The notes: generated by a model not told the origin, from the sequence alone. A stretch of 62,427 nt of DNA from Formivibrio sp. (GCA_031291275.1 JARLJJ010000133.1:1-62427); one strand, 5' to 3'; positions 7,761 to 16,757 are shown, counted from the first letter of the stretch. Made by a program: numbers and translations.

Positions 7761-9527
7761 ATGAAAAAAATCGCATTAGTGGGTATGCCCAATACAGGGA
7801 AATCCACACTGTTTAACCGGTTGACCGGGGGGGCTGCCCGAGTGGCCAACTGGCCAGGTCTGACTGTGGATATTACAACCGGTAAAATTCTGCTTGGCAG
7901 TTTCATGGTTCACGTGGCTGATTTGCCCGGTATCTACGATCTGGAAGGCGGTGCGGAAGATGAGCAACTGGCTCAGGCATTCCTGGCTGAGACTGATCTC
8001 GATGCCGTGGTATTGGTACTCAATGCCATGCAATTGGACCGTCAACTTGCGTTGGCGCTACAGCTCAAAGCACTCGGCGCTCCGCTGGTGGTGTTGCTCA
8101 ATATGGCCGATGAGGCTCGCGCGGCAGGGATTCAGATTGATCTGGAAGGGTTGTCTGCCGAGCTGGCTTGTCCGGTTTATGCCGTTTGTGCCAAGCATGG
8201 CGAAGGCATGCCGGAATTCAATCGGCGCTTGGCGGTCTATCTGAAAAACAGCCAACCGCATCGCGTGGATTTTTCTACACTGACCTCGAATGCCGATTGG
8301 CACACTGTTGAAGCTAGCTTGTGCGCCCGCTTTGTCAATCGTCCCCCGACCTTGCCGGCAGGCCCAACGGTAAAGCTCGATCGTTGGGTGTTGCATCCTT
8401 TGGCCGGATTGCCGATTTTTGTGGTGATGATGTTCTGTTTGTTCCAGTTAACCTACGCCATTGGCAGTCCGTTGCAGGGCGGGTTGGGATTTTTGCTTGG
8501 TCTGCTCAAAAGCAATTGGCTTGTCCCGTTGACCCAAAGCTGGCCTGCTTTCCTGTCTGGGTTTCTGGTGGATGGGGTATTTGATGGTGTGACGACGGTT
8601 GTAACCTTTGCTCCGATCATTTTCCTGTTTTTCAGCTTGATGGCGATCATCGAGGATTCCGGCTACTTTTCGCGCGCAGCATTCATGATGGATGGTTTGA
8701 TGAGCCGTATCGGACTGGATGGCCGTGGTTTTGTGATGCTGATGATGGGATTCGGCTGCAATGTGCCAGCCTTGATGGGTACCCGGGTGATCCGCGATTA
8801 CAAAGCGCGTCTGCTGACCATGCTGATTATTCCGTTCTCACTGTGTTCGGCGCGCTTGCAGATTTTTCTGTTTTTGTCGGGCGCACTGTTCAGTCCGACG
8901 CGTGCGCCGTGGGTATTGCTCTCGCTTTATCTGGCCAGTATTGGCATTGCGATGGCAACAGCACTGCTTTTTCGCAAGTATTTCCCCTCACGCGAGCCGT
9001 TTGCTTTGGAATTGCCACCATATCGCTTGCCCGTGATTGGTCATGTCTGGCGGCGAGGCTGGGGCGAGACGCGCGAATTTCTCAAGCTTGCATCAACCAT
9101 GATCGTGACGGGTGTGGCGCTGGTTTGGTTACTCACGCATTACCCGAACGAGCAGGCAAGCTTTGCAAGTATGATTGCGACTTTTTTCCAGCCGGTTTTA
9201 TCACCGATTGGTATTCGGGCTGAACTTTCCATTGCCTTGTTGTTTGGCTTTGTGGCTAAAGAAATTGTGCTGGGTGCGCTTTCGGTCATTGTTGGGCATC
9301 AAGGCGTTGATCTAGCTACGCACTTGGCCAATACCCTTGATGGTGTGTCGGCGTATAGCTTTATGCTGTTTACCCTGATTTATATTCCCTGTGTTTCCGC
9401 CATTGCGACATTACGCAAGGAATCGAAGAGCCTGGCCTTCACCGGATTTTCGGTGCTTTGGTCGCTGGGCGTAGCTTGGATGATTTCCTTTACGTTTTAC
9501 CAAGGGGCACGCCTGCTTGGATTCTGA
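7761..9527 (+). CDS. feoB: Ferrous iron transporter FeoB, short form
   Basis: Inner-membrane Fe(II) transporter with an N-terminal G-protein domain. G1 is GMPNTGKST (8-16), G3 DLPG (54-57) and G4 NMAD (114-117). The membrane domain follows from about residue 210 and contains the conserved GFGCNVPALMGTR with its cysteine, and a C-terminal half with AKEIVLGALSV. At 588 aa it is much shorter than E. coli FeoB (773 aa) but matches the short form found in many betaproteobacteria; the shortening includes the region between the G domain and the membrane domain. It forms an operon with feoA. Confidence 0.95.
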   Translation: MKKIALVGMPNTGKSTLFNRLTGGAARVANWPGLTVDITTGKILLGSFMVHVADLPGIYDLEGGAEDEQLAQAFLAETDLDAVVLVLNAMQLDRQLALALQLKALGAPLVVLLNMADEARAAGIQIDLEGLSAELACPVYAVCAKHGEGMPEFNRRLAVYLKNSQPHRVDFSTLTSNADWHTVEASLCARFVNRPPTLPAGPTVKLDRWVLHPLAGLPIFVVMMFCLFQLTYAIGSPLQGGLGFLLGLLKSNWLVPLTQSWPAFLSGFLVDGVFDGVTTVVTFAPIIFLFFSLMAIIEDSGYFSRAAFMMDGLMSRIGLDGRGFVMLMMGFGCNVPALMGTRVIRDYKARLLTMLIIPFSLCSARLQIFLFLSGALFSPTRAPWVLLSLYLASIGIAMATALLFRKYFPSREPFALELPPYRLPVIGHVWRRGWGETREFLKLASTMIVTGVALVWLLTHYPNEQASFASMIATFFQPVLSPIGIRAELSIALLFGFVAKEIVLGALSVIVGHQGVDLATHLANTLDGVSAYSFMLFTLIYIPCVSAIATLRKESKSLAFTGFSVLWSLGVAWMISFTFYQGARLLGF

Positions 9528-9550
9528 ATATCCATCCATGTGCTATAGAC

Positions 9551-9585
9551 AAAGCCCCCGGTTGCTAGATCGGGGGCCTTGTTTC
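9551..9585. terminator. Terminator between convergent feoB and the 9601-10056 gene
   Basis: GCCCCCG (9554-9560) and CGGGGGC (9571-9577) form a 7-bp G/C stem with a 10-base loop. CCTTGTTT follows on the plus strand and CTTTGTC on the minus strand, so it may serve both genes. Confidence 0.7.
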
Positions 9586-9600
9586 GGGGGTAGTACTCGT

Positions 9601-10056
9601 TTACTTGGTTTTAGTATTGATCTCAACCGCCCGTGAATTCAACTCCAGGCGTAGTTTCCAATCTTTGCCGCCTTGAGGGCAGGGGGGGAGGGTGGTTTTG
9701 GCTTGCCAGTGACCATCGTTGCTGGGAAGTAGCCAGTAATTGTTCGGTCCCATGTCCATATCAACCATGCGCCATAAGGCGCGTGCCCCGGCGGCTTTGC
9801 CATCAACATCTAGGACGAAGGGTTTGCCCGCTTCCAGCGGAATATCGCTTTTAATTTTAACTGGCTTGCCATTGAGGGTGAAGTTACAGCCCTGGTCCAG
9901 CGCCGGGCAGTTGATAACGATGTCCGCTCTGCTTTCGCCAATCCAGCCGATTCTCTCCGCAACTATCATCAGAACCAGGGCCAGTGACGTGAGACCGATT
10001 GCCGCGTAGCGCAACTTTTTGTTGTCGGAAAAGGGCTGAAATCTCTTCAGTTGCAT
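9601..10056 (-). CDS. Conserved hypothetical membrane-anchored protein
   Basis: 151 aa, not assigned to a named family. One transmembrane helix (about residues 18-34) follows a positively charged N-terminus, and the rest (about 115 aa) would be periplasmic. It contains two cysteines (INCPALDQGC) and a VDMDMGPNNYW stretch followed by LPPCPQGGKDWKL. That combination recalls small FixH/YtkA-like periplasmic domains, an inference from resemblance only. It starts 3 bases after the stop of the Nudix/ThiE-like gene and is probably cotranscribed with it. Confidence 0.7.
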   Translation of the reverse strand: MQLKRFQPFSDNKKLRYAAIGLTSLALVLMIVAERIGWIGESRADIVINCPALDQGCNFTLNGKPVKIKSDIPLEAGKPFVLDVDGKAAGARALWRMVDMDMGPNNYWLLPSNDGHWQAKTTLPPCPQGGKDWKLRLELNSRAVEINTKTK

Positions 10057-10059
10057 GAA

Positions 10060-11004
10060 TTACTCCCAATAAATACGCAGCATGGCAATTCCGTGTGCGC
10101 CGTGTTGTTGTGCGTGTTCAATATCGCTGAGGCGCATGCCGCCAATTGCATAAACAGGCAGTGGCCAGCCTTGCGACACGATCTGGGCAAATGTTTCCCA
10201 TCCCAGCGGTGGCGAGTTCGGGTGGCTTGATGTTGGGGCAACATGTCCGAGTACGGCATAGTCGAGCCCAAGTGCACTGGCTATTTCCAATTCGGCAGCA
10301 TTGTGCACGGATGCACCGATCCAGTCCAGACCGCGTGGCCGCTGCTTCATGCGACTAAGGTCTCGTGCCGGCAAGTGCAAACCATCTGCATTTAACTGGT
10401 GAGCAAGTTCTGCATGGTGATGCAGAATCAGCGTTCCTCCCCGTTGACGAATAAGTGTCAATGCTTGTTCTGCTAGATGGGTATATTGCTGGAGATTCAG
10501 TAGCGGTTCGCGCAGGATTAGGCGAACAGGTGCACACTCCAGGCGTTCTTCCAACTTGCGTAGGAATTCAGCCTCTCCCAGTTCCGCTGCATTGGAAAAG
10601 GCAAGAACTGCGGGTTGTGCCAGTCCGCGCAAAATCGGGCCGTTGGCCGGCAGTATCGGTGACACATTTAGTGCGCCTGGCGTTTGCCAAGCAAACGACT
10701 GACCTTCAAGTGGCTGCAGCGTTCCCTGCCATGTTGTGACGCGGAAAAAGTGCAGCCGCACCGTCGCATGTGGATAGGTGAAGGTTTGGACGATCCATGG
10801 CGTGGCAGCTGTAACTTGTACGCCAAGCTCTTCTAAGAGCTCGCGTTTAAGGGCTGCAAACGCAGTTTCACCCGCTTCAAGCTTGCCCCCAGGGAATTCC
10901 CAATAACCTGCATAAGGTTTCCCTGCAGGGCGACTGGCCAATAGAAAACGGCCATCATTCTGCTGCAGAATGCCGGCAGCAACATTGACAATTTTGGCTG
11001 TCAT
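10060..11004 (-). CDS. Nudix hydrolase (MutT-like) fused to a thiamine-phosphate synthase-like domain
   Basis: 314 aa, two domains. The N-terminal Nudix domain (about 1-130) has a complete box, GGKLEAGETAFAALKRELLEEL, given here in outline as G-x5-E-x7-R-E-x2-E-E-x-G, typical of 8-oxo-dGTP sanitising MutT. The C-terminal domain (about 140-314) is ThiE-like: LPARDLSR, WIGASVHNAAEL and YAIGGM resemble the TIM-barrel TMP-synthase fold. Such fusions are known in beta- and gammaproteobacteria; the second domain's role is not established. The ATG at 11004 is chosen because the longer frame would start inside the ppiC terminator hairpin. Confidence 0.9.
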   Translation of the reverse strand: MTAKIVNVAAGILQQNDGRFLLASRPAGKPYAGYWEFPGGKLEAGETAFAALKRELLEELGVQVTAATPWIVQTFTYPHATVRLHFFRVTTWQGTLQPLEGQSFAWQTPGALNVSPILPANGPILRGLAQPAVLAFSNAAELGEAEFLRKLEERLECAPVRLILREPLLNLQQYTHLAEQALTLIRQRGGTLILHHHAELAHQLNADGLHLPARDLSRMKQRPRGLDWIGASVHNAAELEIASALGLDYAVLGHVAPTSSHPNSPPLGWETFAQIVSQGWPLPVYAIGGMRLSDIEHAQQHGAHGIAMLRIYWE

Positions 11005-11010
11005 GGGCGT

Positions 11011-11047
11011 TCCAGAAAGCACCATGCGGCCCGTAGGCCGCATGGTG
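11011..11047 (-). terminator. Terminator of the yciB-bolA-ppiC unit
   Basis: A perfect 12-bp stem (11020-11031 with 11036-11047), loop of 4. On the minus strand CTTTCT follows. It sits between the ppiC stop and the Nudix gene start, about 16 bases upstream of the latter. Confidence 0.85.
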
Positions 11048-11067
11048 TTGTCAGATAAACAGGCTGA

Positions 11068-11874
11068 TTATTCAACCTTCGCCTTGCTGCGCAGATCTGC
11101 AATCATCTTTTGCAGCATCTGGTTTTGCAGTTCTTTCTGGATTTCAGCCTTTACTTCTTCGTAAGCCGGTCCCTTGGCGTCACGCACGTCTTCCAGTTTG
11201 ATAATGTGGTAGCCAAATTGGGTCTTGACCGGCGTGTCGGTGATTTTTCCCTTGGGCAGCTTGACCAAGGCATCCGAGAATTCCTTCACGAAATCTGCTG
11301 GATTGCTCCAGCCTAGATCGCCACCATTGGCGCCGCTGCCTTTGTCGGTGGATTTGGCTTTGGCCAGATCATCGAATTTTTTGCCCTTTTTTAGCTCGGC
11401 CAGAATGGCTTTGGCTTCACCCTCGGTTGCGACCAGGATATGGCGAGCGTGATACTCTTTCCCGGAGAAGTGCGCCTTGACTTGGGTGTCGTAAAAGGAC
11501 TTCATGTCGGCTTCAGAGATGGGGTGCGCTTTCATATAATCATTGATGAAAGCTCCAAACAGGATTTGGGTTCGAGCAAGTTCAATCTGGCTGATGACTT
11601 CAGGGTCTTTGTCCAAACCTTTCTTGAGGGCTTCTTGCGTCACGATTTCGTTACGAATCAAATCTTCACGCAGTTTGGCGCGCAGTTCCGGCGTATCTTG
11701 CTGGCCGCGGGCGGTCAGTTGCTGGATGAAGAAATTAATCTTTGCTTCGGGAATGACGACACCGTTAACTGTAGTCGGTTTGTTAACTGAAGTCGGTTTA
11801 CTTGCATCCGCAGCAAAAACGGATGCGGAAAGCATGATGGCGGAGAGTGCCAAAGCGAGACATTTTTTTTGCAT
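11068..11874 (-). CDS. Periplasmic peptidyl-prolyl isomerase, parvulin type
   Basis: 268 aa. Start at 11874 is set by AAGGAAG 6-10 bases upstream and by the 21-residue signal peptide (MQKKCLALALSAIMLSASVFA, cut before ADAS). An N-terminal chaperone-like helical region (about 35-140) precedes the parvulin rotamase domain (about 150-240) with YHARHILV, GANGGDLGW and QFGYHIIKLEDV. It resembles the PpiC/PEB4/Cbf2 type that assists outer-membrane protein folding. It is the last gene of a yciB-bolA-ppiC unit. Confidence 0.93.
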   Translation of the reverse strand: MQKKCLALALSAIMLSASVFAADASKPTSVNKPTTVNGVVIPEAKINFFIQQLTARGQQDTPELRAKLREDLIRNEIVTQEALKKGLDKDPEVISQIELARTQILFGAFINDYMKAHPISEADMKSFYDTQVKAHFSGKEYHARHILVATEGEAKAILAELKKGKKFDDLAKAKSTDKGSGANGGDLGWSNPADFVKEFSDALVKLPKGKITDTPVKTQFGYHIIKLEDVRDAKGPAYEEVKAEIQKELQNQMLQKMIADLRSKAKVE

Positions 11875-11908
11875 GAGTAACTTCCTTGGGTTTGACTGCG
11901 TATTAAGT

Positions 11909-12172
11909 TCAAAACTCATCCGGTGCGAGTGCCTTGAGGCTGAGCGCATGGATGTGTTGGGGAATCAAGTCGGCGAGCAGGGCGTAGACCATGCGGTGCC
12001 GATCAACGGAACGTTTTCCAGAAAAACACTCTGAAACAATCAATAAATCAATATGCCCCCCACCGCGATTGCCTGCGTGACCCGCATGAGCCGCACTATC
12101 ATCGTGAATAGAGACTTCCTGCGTCTCTAATGAAGCGAGTCTGGTCCGGATTTCATCGAAAAGTACCATCAT
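11909..12172 (-). CDS. BolA family protein
   Basis: 87 aa. The class II KH-like BolA fold is indicated by the HDDSAAHAGH segment, GGGHIDLLIVSECFSGKRSVDRHRMVYALL and a C-terminal HALSLKALAPDEF. BolA proteins pair with monothiol glutaredoxins in Fe-S cluster handling. ATG at 12172 (or the adjacent ATG at 12169) follows CGGAG. It lies between yciB and ppiC on the same strand. Confidence 0.93.
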   Translation of the reverse strand: MMVLFDEIRTRLASLETQEVSIHDDSAAHAGHAGNRGGGHIDLLIVSECFSGKRSVDRHRMVYALLADLIPQHIHALSLKALAPDEF

Positions 12173-12205
12173 ACCAGAGTGACTCCGGGTTGAAATGAGG
12201 CCAAA

Positions 12206-12775
12206 TTAAGACTGGGTATCATCATTCTTTTCCGTTTCAATGAACCGGGAAAGGTAAATACTTTGCAGTACAACAAATATCAGCGTAAGAATCAATGTGC
12301 CAAAGACCTTGAATTTGACCCACATGTCTTCGCCGATTTGTTGCGTATTGACCAGATGAATCACGAACAAGTTCATCGCGCCCAATACTATGAAGAAAAT
12401 AACCCATGCCAGCAGCAGTTTTCGCCAAACCGGGGTAGGCAGGGTTATTTGAGAACCCATTAACTTTTCGATCAGGTTAATTTTTTTAATGTATTGGCTG
12501 CCCAACAGGGCCAAAGCAAAAATCCAGTAAAGGACTGTGGGCTTCCAGAAAATAAAGGTCTTATTGTGAAAAAACAGGGTGGCCCCGCCCAGCACCGTGA
12601 TCAGTACCAAACTGATCCAGAGCATGGTGTCTACTTTGCGATGGCGGATCCAGCTGTAAAGAACTTGGGCGAAGGTTGCAATAATGGCGGTACCTGTTGC
12701 AACGAAGATGTTGCTGGTAATCGAGTAGGCGCCAAAAAAAAGCAGAATCGGGAAAAGATCAAACAGAAATTTCAT
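12206..12775 (-). CDS. yciB: Inner membrane-spanning protein YciB (septation protein A)
   Basis: 189 aa polytopic inner-membrane protein, about five or six helices, with the typical start MKFLFDLFPILLFFGAY and conserved PTVLYWIFALALLGSQ. It is linked to cell-envelope and division integrity in enteric bacteria (also called IspZ/IspA). The ATG at 12775 fits the family N-terminus; an upstream extension is unlikely. First gene of yciB-bolA-ppiC. Confidence 0.95.
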   Translation of the reverse strand: MKFLFDLFPILLFFGAYSITSNIFVATGTAIIATFAQVLYSWIRHRKVDTMLWISLVLITVLGGATLFFHNKTFIFWKPTVLYWIFALALLGSQYIKKINLIEKLMGSQITLPTPVWRKLLLAWVIFFIVLGAMNLFVIHLVNTQQIGEDMWVKFKVFGTLILTLIFVVLQSIYLSRFIETEKNDDTQS

Positions 12776-12864
12776 GGACGACGCCGGGAAGAGAAGTCCA
12801 CGGATTATGCAGCGGGGGGCTGTGCTACTCAAGGCCTTCAGGCGGGGATTTTATTTTGTGAGCA

Positions 12865-12893
12865 AAAAAAAGCCGCGCTGGAGAGCGCGGCTT
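12865..12893 (-). terminator. Minus-strand terminator upstream of yciB
   Basis: AAGCCGCGCT (12870-12879) and AGCGCGGCTT (12884-12893) form a 10-bp stem with a 4-base loop; eight T follow on the minus strand. It would stop transcription coming from the 4.5S RNA gene, whose mature end is 155 bases upstream. Confidence 0.85.
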
Positions 12894-13047
12894 GAATTAC
12901 CACTGGAGATACACGAAGCATCAGCTTGCGGAGTGGATAATGCGCGAGCGACGGCAAGTACGTGTTGATCGTGGTCAATAAGAAGAGAACAAAACAGGGA
13001 ATGCTAATTTAGCGGGAATGGCAGAAGAAATGGCATATGGTGAAGGT

Positions 13048-13142
13048 GGCGAGCCCAACCCCCGGCACTGGCATCAAAAGCTGTGGCTGCTACCTTCCGG
13101 TCCTGACCAGGTTCACCTTCTAGCCATGCGGGGAGGCCCGCC
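13048..13142 (-). ncRNA. ffs: 4.5S signal recognition particle RNA
   Basis: On the minus strand the segment reads GGTCAGGACCGGAAGGTAGC (about 13085-13104), the universally conserved apical Ffh-binding loop of bacterial small SRP RNA (E. coli: GGTCAGGTCCGGAAGGAAGC). The ends were placed from pairing of GGCGGGCC at 13142 downwards with the 3' end GGGCTCGCC at 13048; they are approximate to a few bases. A -10-like TTGAAT with a GC-rich discriminator lies just upstream (about 13151-13162). Confidence 0.94.
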
Positions 13143-13186
13143 ATGGAGCGCGAATTCAAAGCTGAATTGCACAACGAGGCGCAAGT

Positions 13187-14164
13187 CTAGCACAGATTGG
13201 GCGAGAGCTCACCTCGCAAATTACGGACGAAATCGGCCCGGATTTCATCTGGGGTGGCAGCTGTGGCATGCAGATAATAAAGCTTGGCAAGAGCCGCTTC
13301 TGGGGTCATGTCTCCAGCAGGGAGCGCTTGGATTCGTTGCAGGATATTGCTCGCTGCATAGTGACCTTGCTGTACATGACCGGAAAAACACTGTGTGCAG
13401 TTGACGATGATCGCGCCGGCTCGGGCTTGCCGTTCCAGGGCGGTAATGAGATTCGCATGATCAGGGATATTGCCGCTGCCATAGGTCTCCAAAACAATCC
13501 CCTGTTGCGGCTCGGCCAATGCGGCCGCTAGCCAATGGCAGCTGAATCCAGGATACAACTTGATGCCGATAAAATGTGCTTCTGGTTGGATGACGGCACA
13601 GCATACAGGTGCATCGGTTGCTGTAGTGCCCACCCATTGCCCGTTCCAATTGGGCGCGGTAAACGCCTGACGACGGTCAGCATCGGATTTTCGTACGCGA
13701 GTGCCAGGAAGCAGTCTCCCGCCAAAAGCGACACGCACCCCAGACCAACCGCCGAGTGCACTATTGAGCGCCGCCAGTACATTGGCCGGTGCATCGCTGT
13801 CTGCCTTGAACCAAGGGTGCTGTGCGCCAGTGAGGATCACTGGTTTGGCGAGATTTTCTAGCTGAAAAGATAAGGCGGCCGCGGTATAGGCCAGTGTATC
13901 GGTGCCGTGTAGAACGACAAACCCATCATAATCAGCGTGACGCTCTGCAATGTCGGTGCCGATGCGGTTCCAGTCTGCTGGTCCCATGCTGGATGAATCC
14001 AGCAGTTGCGGGTATTCCAACAGTTCTACCTGAGGGGCGTCAGTGAAGTGAGTGGCAAGATCGGCAATGTGATCGTTCAATACCCCCGGAGCAGGCGCAA
14101 GTCCTTCTGGAGATGGGATACAGCCGATGGTGCCGCCGGTATAAAGACAAAGGATGCGTTTCAT
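13187..14164 (-). CDS. L-asparaginase, type I-like
   Basis: Hydrolyses asparagine to aspartate and ammonia, 325 aa, no signal peptide, so cytoplasmic. The first catalytic threonine is in YTGGTIG near the N-terminus, and the second motif VVLHGTDTLAYTA supplies the Thr-Asp pair. The C-terminal half contains LETYGSGNIP. ATG at 14164 is preferred over the longer frame because it places the TGGT motif at the usual distance from the N-terminus. It is divergent from smpB, 62 bases apart. Confidence 0.94.
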   Translation of the reverse strand: MKRILCLYTGGTIGCIPSPEGLAPAPGVLNDHIADLATHFTDAPQVELLEYPQLLDSSSMGPADWNRIGTDIAERHADYDGFVVLHGTDTLAYTAAALSFQLENLAKPVILTGAQHPWFKADSDAPANVLAALNSALGGWSGVRVAFGGRLLPGTRVRKSDADRRQAFTAPNWNGQWVGTTATDAPVCCAVIQPEAHFIGIKLYPGFSCHWLAAALAEPQQGIVLETYGSGNIPDHANLITALERQARAGAIIVNCTQCFSGHVQQGHYAASNILQRIQALPAGDMTPEAALAKLYYLHATAATPDEIRADFVRNLRGELSPNLC

Positions 14165-14226
14165 AGCGCTACCAAAGAGGGCAAGGCTGATAGAATAGCG
14201 GATTCGCAATATGAGTAAAGTTTGCC

Positions 14227-14688
14227 ATGACGGTCATCGCCGATAACCGCAAAGCCTTCCACGAGTACTTTGTTGAAGAGCGCCTTGAAACCGGTCTTGT
14301 TCTCGAGGGCTGGGAAGTAAAATCCATTCGCGCCGGGCGGGTGCAGCTGAAAGAGTCGTATGTGACGTACATTAGCGGCGCATTCTGGCTGGTAGGCGCG
14401 CATATTTCACCACTCACTGCGGCTTCAACGCATGTTCATCCCGATCCGACCCGGATGCGCAAGCTGTTGATGCATAGTCGCGAGATTGAAAAATGGTCCG
14501 GTCGGGTTAACCGTGCAGGCTTCACGGTGATGGCACTCAATCTGCATTTCCAGAAAGGGCGGATCAAGCTTGAGATTGGTCTTGCCAAGGGGAAAAAACA
14601 GCACGACAAGCGTGAGACTGAGAAAGATCGCGAATGGGTGCGGGAAAAAGCGCGAATCGTTCGCAGCGAAAACAAGCGGGGCGAATAA
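14227..14688 (+). CDS. smpB: SsrA-binding protein SmpB
   Basis: Partner of tmRNA in trans-translation, 153 aa, full length. Conserved segments are [37 protein letters not shown], and the basic C-terminal tail [16 protein letters not shown] that enters the ribosome. The tmRNA gene itself is not in the window. Confidence 0.98.
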   Translation: MTVIADNRKAFHEYFVEERLETGLVLEGWEVKSIRAGRVQLKESYVTYISGAFWLVGAHISPLTAASTHVHPDPTRMRKLLMHSREIEKWSGRVNRAGFTVMALNLHFQKGRIKLEIGLAKGKKQHDKRETEKDREWVREKARIVRSENKRGE

Positions 14689-14697
14689 GAGGGATTC

Positions 14698-14730
14698 AAA
14701 AAAAGCCGGCTGGTGCCGGCTTTTTTATTT
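14698..14730. terminator. Bidirectional terminator between smpB and plsY
   Basis: A-run, GCCGGC (14705-14710), loop TGGT, GCCGGC (14715-14720), T-run: a symmetric terminator for convergent genes. Confidence 0.92.
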
Positions 14731-15345
14731 GGTTTTTTGGGATTCCCCTGCTTGTCCGATTCGGCCTTCCTTGCCTTGCAATAGCCCCATGATATTTTTC
14801 TTGTGGCGTACGATCAGCAGCAGGGCAATCACGCAGACCGCAAGGAAGTAGTTCCGACCTGGTAGCAGAAACCAGGCAAATATCGGTGCGCATAGCGCTG
14901 CAATGAGTGCTGATAGGGAGGATATCTTGACTACTTTTGCCATGAAGAGCCAGACGGCCAGCAAGCCCAGTCCCATCCATGCGTTCAAGGCCAGCAGGAT
15001 ACCCAGCGCCGTCGCTACGCCTTTGCCACCCTTGAAGCTGAAGAAGATTGGCCACATGTGGCCGAGCGTCGTGGCGAGCGCGCAAAGCGCGATGGCTTGA
15101 TCGCCTAACCCCAATCGTGGTGCGGCGAGTTGAGCTAAAAATACGGCCAGCCAGCCTTTGAAGGCATCGCCCAGAAGAGTGAGTGCCGCCGCTTTTTTAT
15201 TGCCAGAGCGCAGTACGTTGGTGGCGCCCGGATTGTTGGAGCCATAGGTGCGCGGATCGGCCAGCCCCATCAGCTTCGAGACGATCACCGCAAAAGAAAG
15301 CGAGCCGATGAGGTAGGCGGCAAAAACAAGAATTGGCAGGTTCAT
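14725..15345 (-). CDS. plsY: Glycerol-3-phosphate acyltransferase PlsY
   Basis: Inner-membrane enzyme that transfers acyl from acyl-phosphate to glycerol-3-phosphate, the first step of phospholipid synthesis, 206 aa. Motif 1 is TYGSNNPGATNVLR, motif 2 KGGKGVATALG; about five transmembrane helices. ATG at 15345 matches the family start (MNLPILVFAAYLIGSLS); a GTG at 15357 is an alternative. Divergent from folB. Confidence 0.96.
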   Translation of the reverse strand: MNLPILVFAAYLIGSLSFAVIVSKLMGLADPRTYGSNNPGATNVLRSGNKKAAALTLLGDAFKGWLAVFLAQLAAPRLGLGDQAIALCALATTLGHMWPIFFSFKGGKGVATALGILLALNAWMGLGLLAVWLFMAKVVKISSLSALIAALCAPIFAWFLLPGRNYFLAVCVIALLLIVRHKKNIMGLLQGKEGRIGQAGESQKTK

Positions 15346-15421
15346 CAGAAAATCCACTACAATCGCAAGCCCCGGATTCTAAGGCATCGACGGGTTTTCC
15401 CCAAGCGATGAAAGCTGCTCA

Positions 15422-15781
15422 ATGGATATCATTTTTCTGCATACGGTTCGCGCCAAGACCTTGATTGGCTGGTACGACTGGGAGCGTGTTGCCCCGCAAG
15501 TGGTCGAATTGGATTTGGAAATTGGTTTGCCATCGACCCGTGCCGGTGCATCAGACGATCTGGTTGACACAATTGATTATGATCGCGTGGTCAATACCTT
15601 GCGCGAATCACTGGCGGCGCAGCACTTTCAGTTACTGGAGGCGCTGGCTGAGCATATTGCGCATATTTTGCGTCATGATTTTGGCGCGCCTTGGGTGCGA
15701 GTCTCGGTGACCAAGCTGGGTATCCTGCATGAGGTGGGTCGAGTTGGGGTGACGATAGAGCGTGGTTTGCGCGCTTCTTGA
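15422..15781 (+). CDS. folB: Dihydroneopterin aldolase
   Basis: Folate pathway enzyme converting dihydroneopterin to hydroxymethyldihydropterin and glycolaldehyde, 119 aa, full length. FolB features seen: RAKTLIGWYDWERVAPQ, DTIDYDRV, LLEALAEHIA with the pterin-binding Glu, and a C-terminal VTKLGILHEVGRVGV with the catalytic Lys. The plsY-folB divergent pair is common in proteobacteria. Confidence 0.96.
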   Translation: MDIIFLHTVRAKTLIGWYDWERVAPQVVELDLEIGLPSTRAGASDDLVDTIDYDRVVNTLRESLAAQHFQLLEALAEHIAHILRHDFGAPWVRVSVTKLGILHEVGRVGVTIERGLRAS

Positions 15782-15848
15782 ACTTTTTACGATTGTCACC
15801 AACTAATCCACTGCGCAATAACGCGCTTCAATTTGAGAGTTTAAATCC

Positions 15849-16757
15849 ATGAGCAAGTCTGGACGTTCCTTGATGGTCGCCCTGCTTTGTATTTCAGTGT
15901 TTGCTGCCAATGTCGCTGAAGCTGCACGTTTGGGTGGCGGGCGCTCCTTTGGCATGCAGCGCAGTCAAATCACGCGCAGTGCCCCTGTGCAACCGGCCCC
16001 CTCTTATCAGCAGGCCCCTCAGCCGGCGCAACAGCCACAGCGTAGTGGTCCGGGCTGGGGTGGTGTAGCAGCAGGTGTGGCTGCTGGTGCTGCGACGGGT
16101 TATCTGGCAAGCAAAATGATGGAGCCCGGCGCTGCTAGCGCTTCTTCTGTCGCTCAAACTGGTCCAGTTGGGCAATCGCAAGGGGGCGGTATTCCCTGGG
16201 GCTGGATTCTCCTGTTGGGCGGTATTGCCCTCTTGGGTGCACGTATGATGACTCGGCGGGCGTCCCAAGTGATTTCGCCTGCACAGTACGGGTCTGCTGG
16301 AGGTGCAGCATTTGATCCGCAAAATGGCGAGCGCAAGGTGTTCCGCATGGGGGATGGCATGAGCGCTGCGCCAGTGGGGAATGTCTCTGGTCGTTTGCCG
16401 GATGGTACTGAAACGGCCCCATTCCTGCGTCAGGCGCGTGCTAGCTTTCAGCATATCCAGTCGCTTAACTCTCCAGACCAGATGGAGGAAGTACGCAAGT
16501 ATCTGACGCCAGAGCTATTCGAAGAGTTGAAAGCGGAAATTGGGATGAATCGTGATGTGGCCGAGTTCCATGATTTGCAGGCTGACTTGTTGGACAGCAG
16601 CCACGAGCAGGGACGTTTGGTGGCGAGCGTGCGTTTTTCGGGGCGGGTGAGTGAAAATTTGAATGCCCCGGCGCTGCCGTTTGCCGAAGTCTGGCATTTC
16701 GTTCACCCGTCAGAAACAGACCCACGCTGGGTATTGGCGGGAATTGAGCAGGTCTGA
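15849..16757 (+). CDS. Tim44-like domain membrane protein
   Basis: 302 aa. A signal-like N-terminus (about 1-25) is followed by a Pro/Gln-rich low-complexity stretch (about 45-75), a glycine-rich AAGVAAGAATG segment and one transmembrane helix (about 117-133). The C-terminal 130 residues are a Tim44-like domain (FLRQARASFQHIQ, ... EVWHFVHP ... WVLAGIEQV). Bacterial Tim44-like proteins of this layout are envelope proteins of unclear function. A strong terminator follows. Confidence 0.9.
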   Translation: MSKSGRSLMVALLCISVFAANVAEAARLGGGRSFGMQRSQITRSAPVQPAPSYQQAPQPAQQPQRSGPGWGGVAAGVAAGAATGYLASKMMEPGAASASSVAQTGPVGQSQGGGIPWGWILLLGGIALLGARMMTRRASQVISPAQYGSAGGAAFDPQNGERKVFRMGDGMSAAPVGNVSGRLPDGTETAPFLRQARASFQHIQSLNSPDQMEEVRKYLTPELFEELKAEIGMNRDVAEFHDLQADLLDSSHEQGRLVASVRFSGRVSENLNAPALPFAEVWHFVHPSETDPRWVLAGIEQV

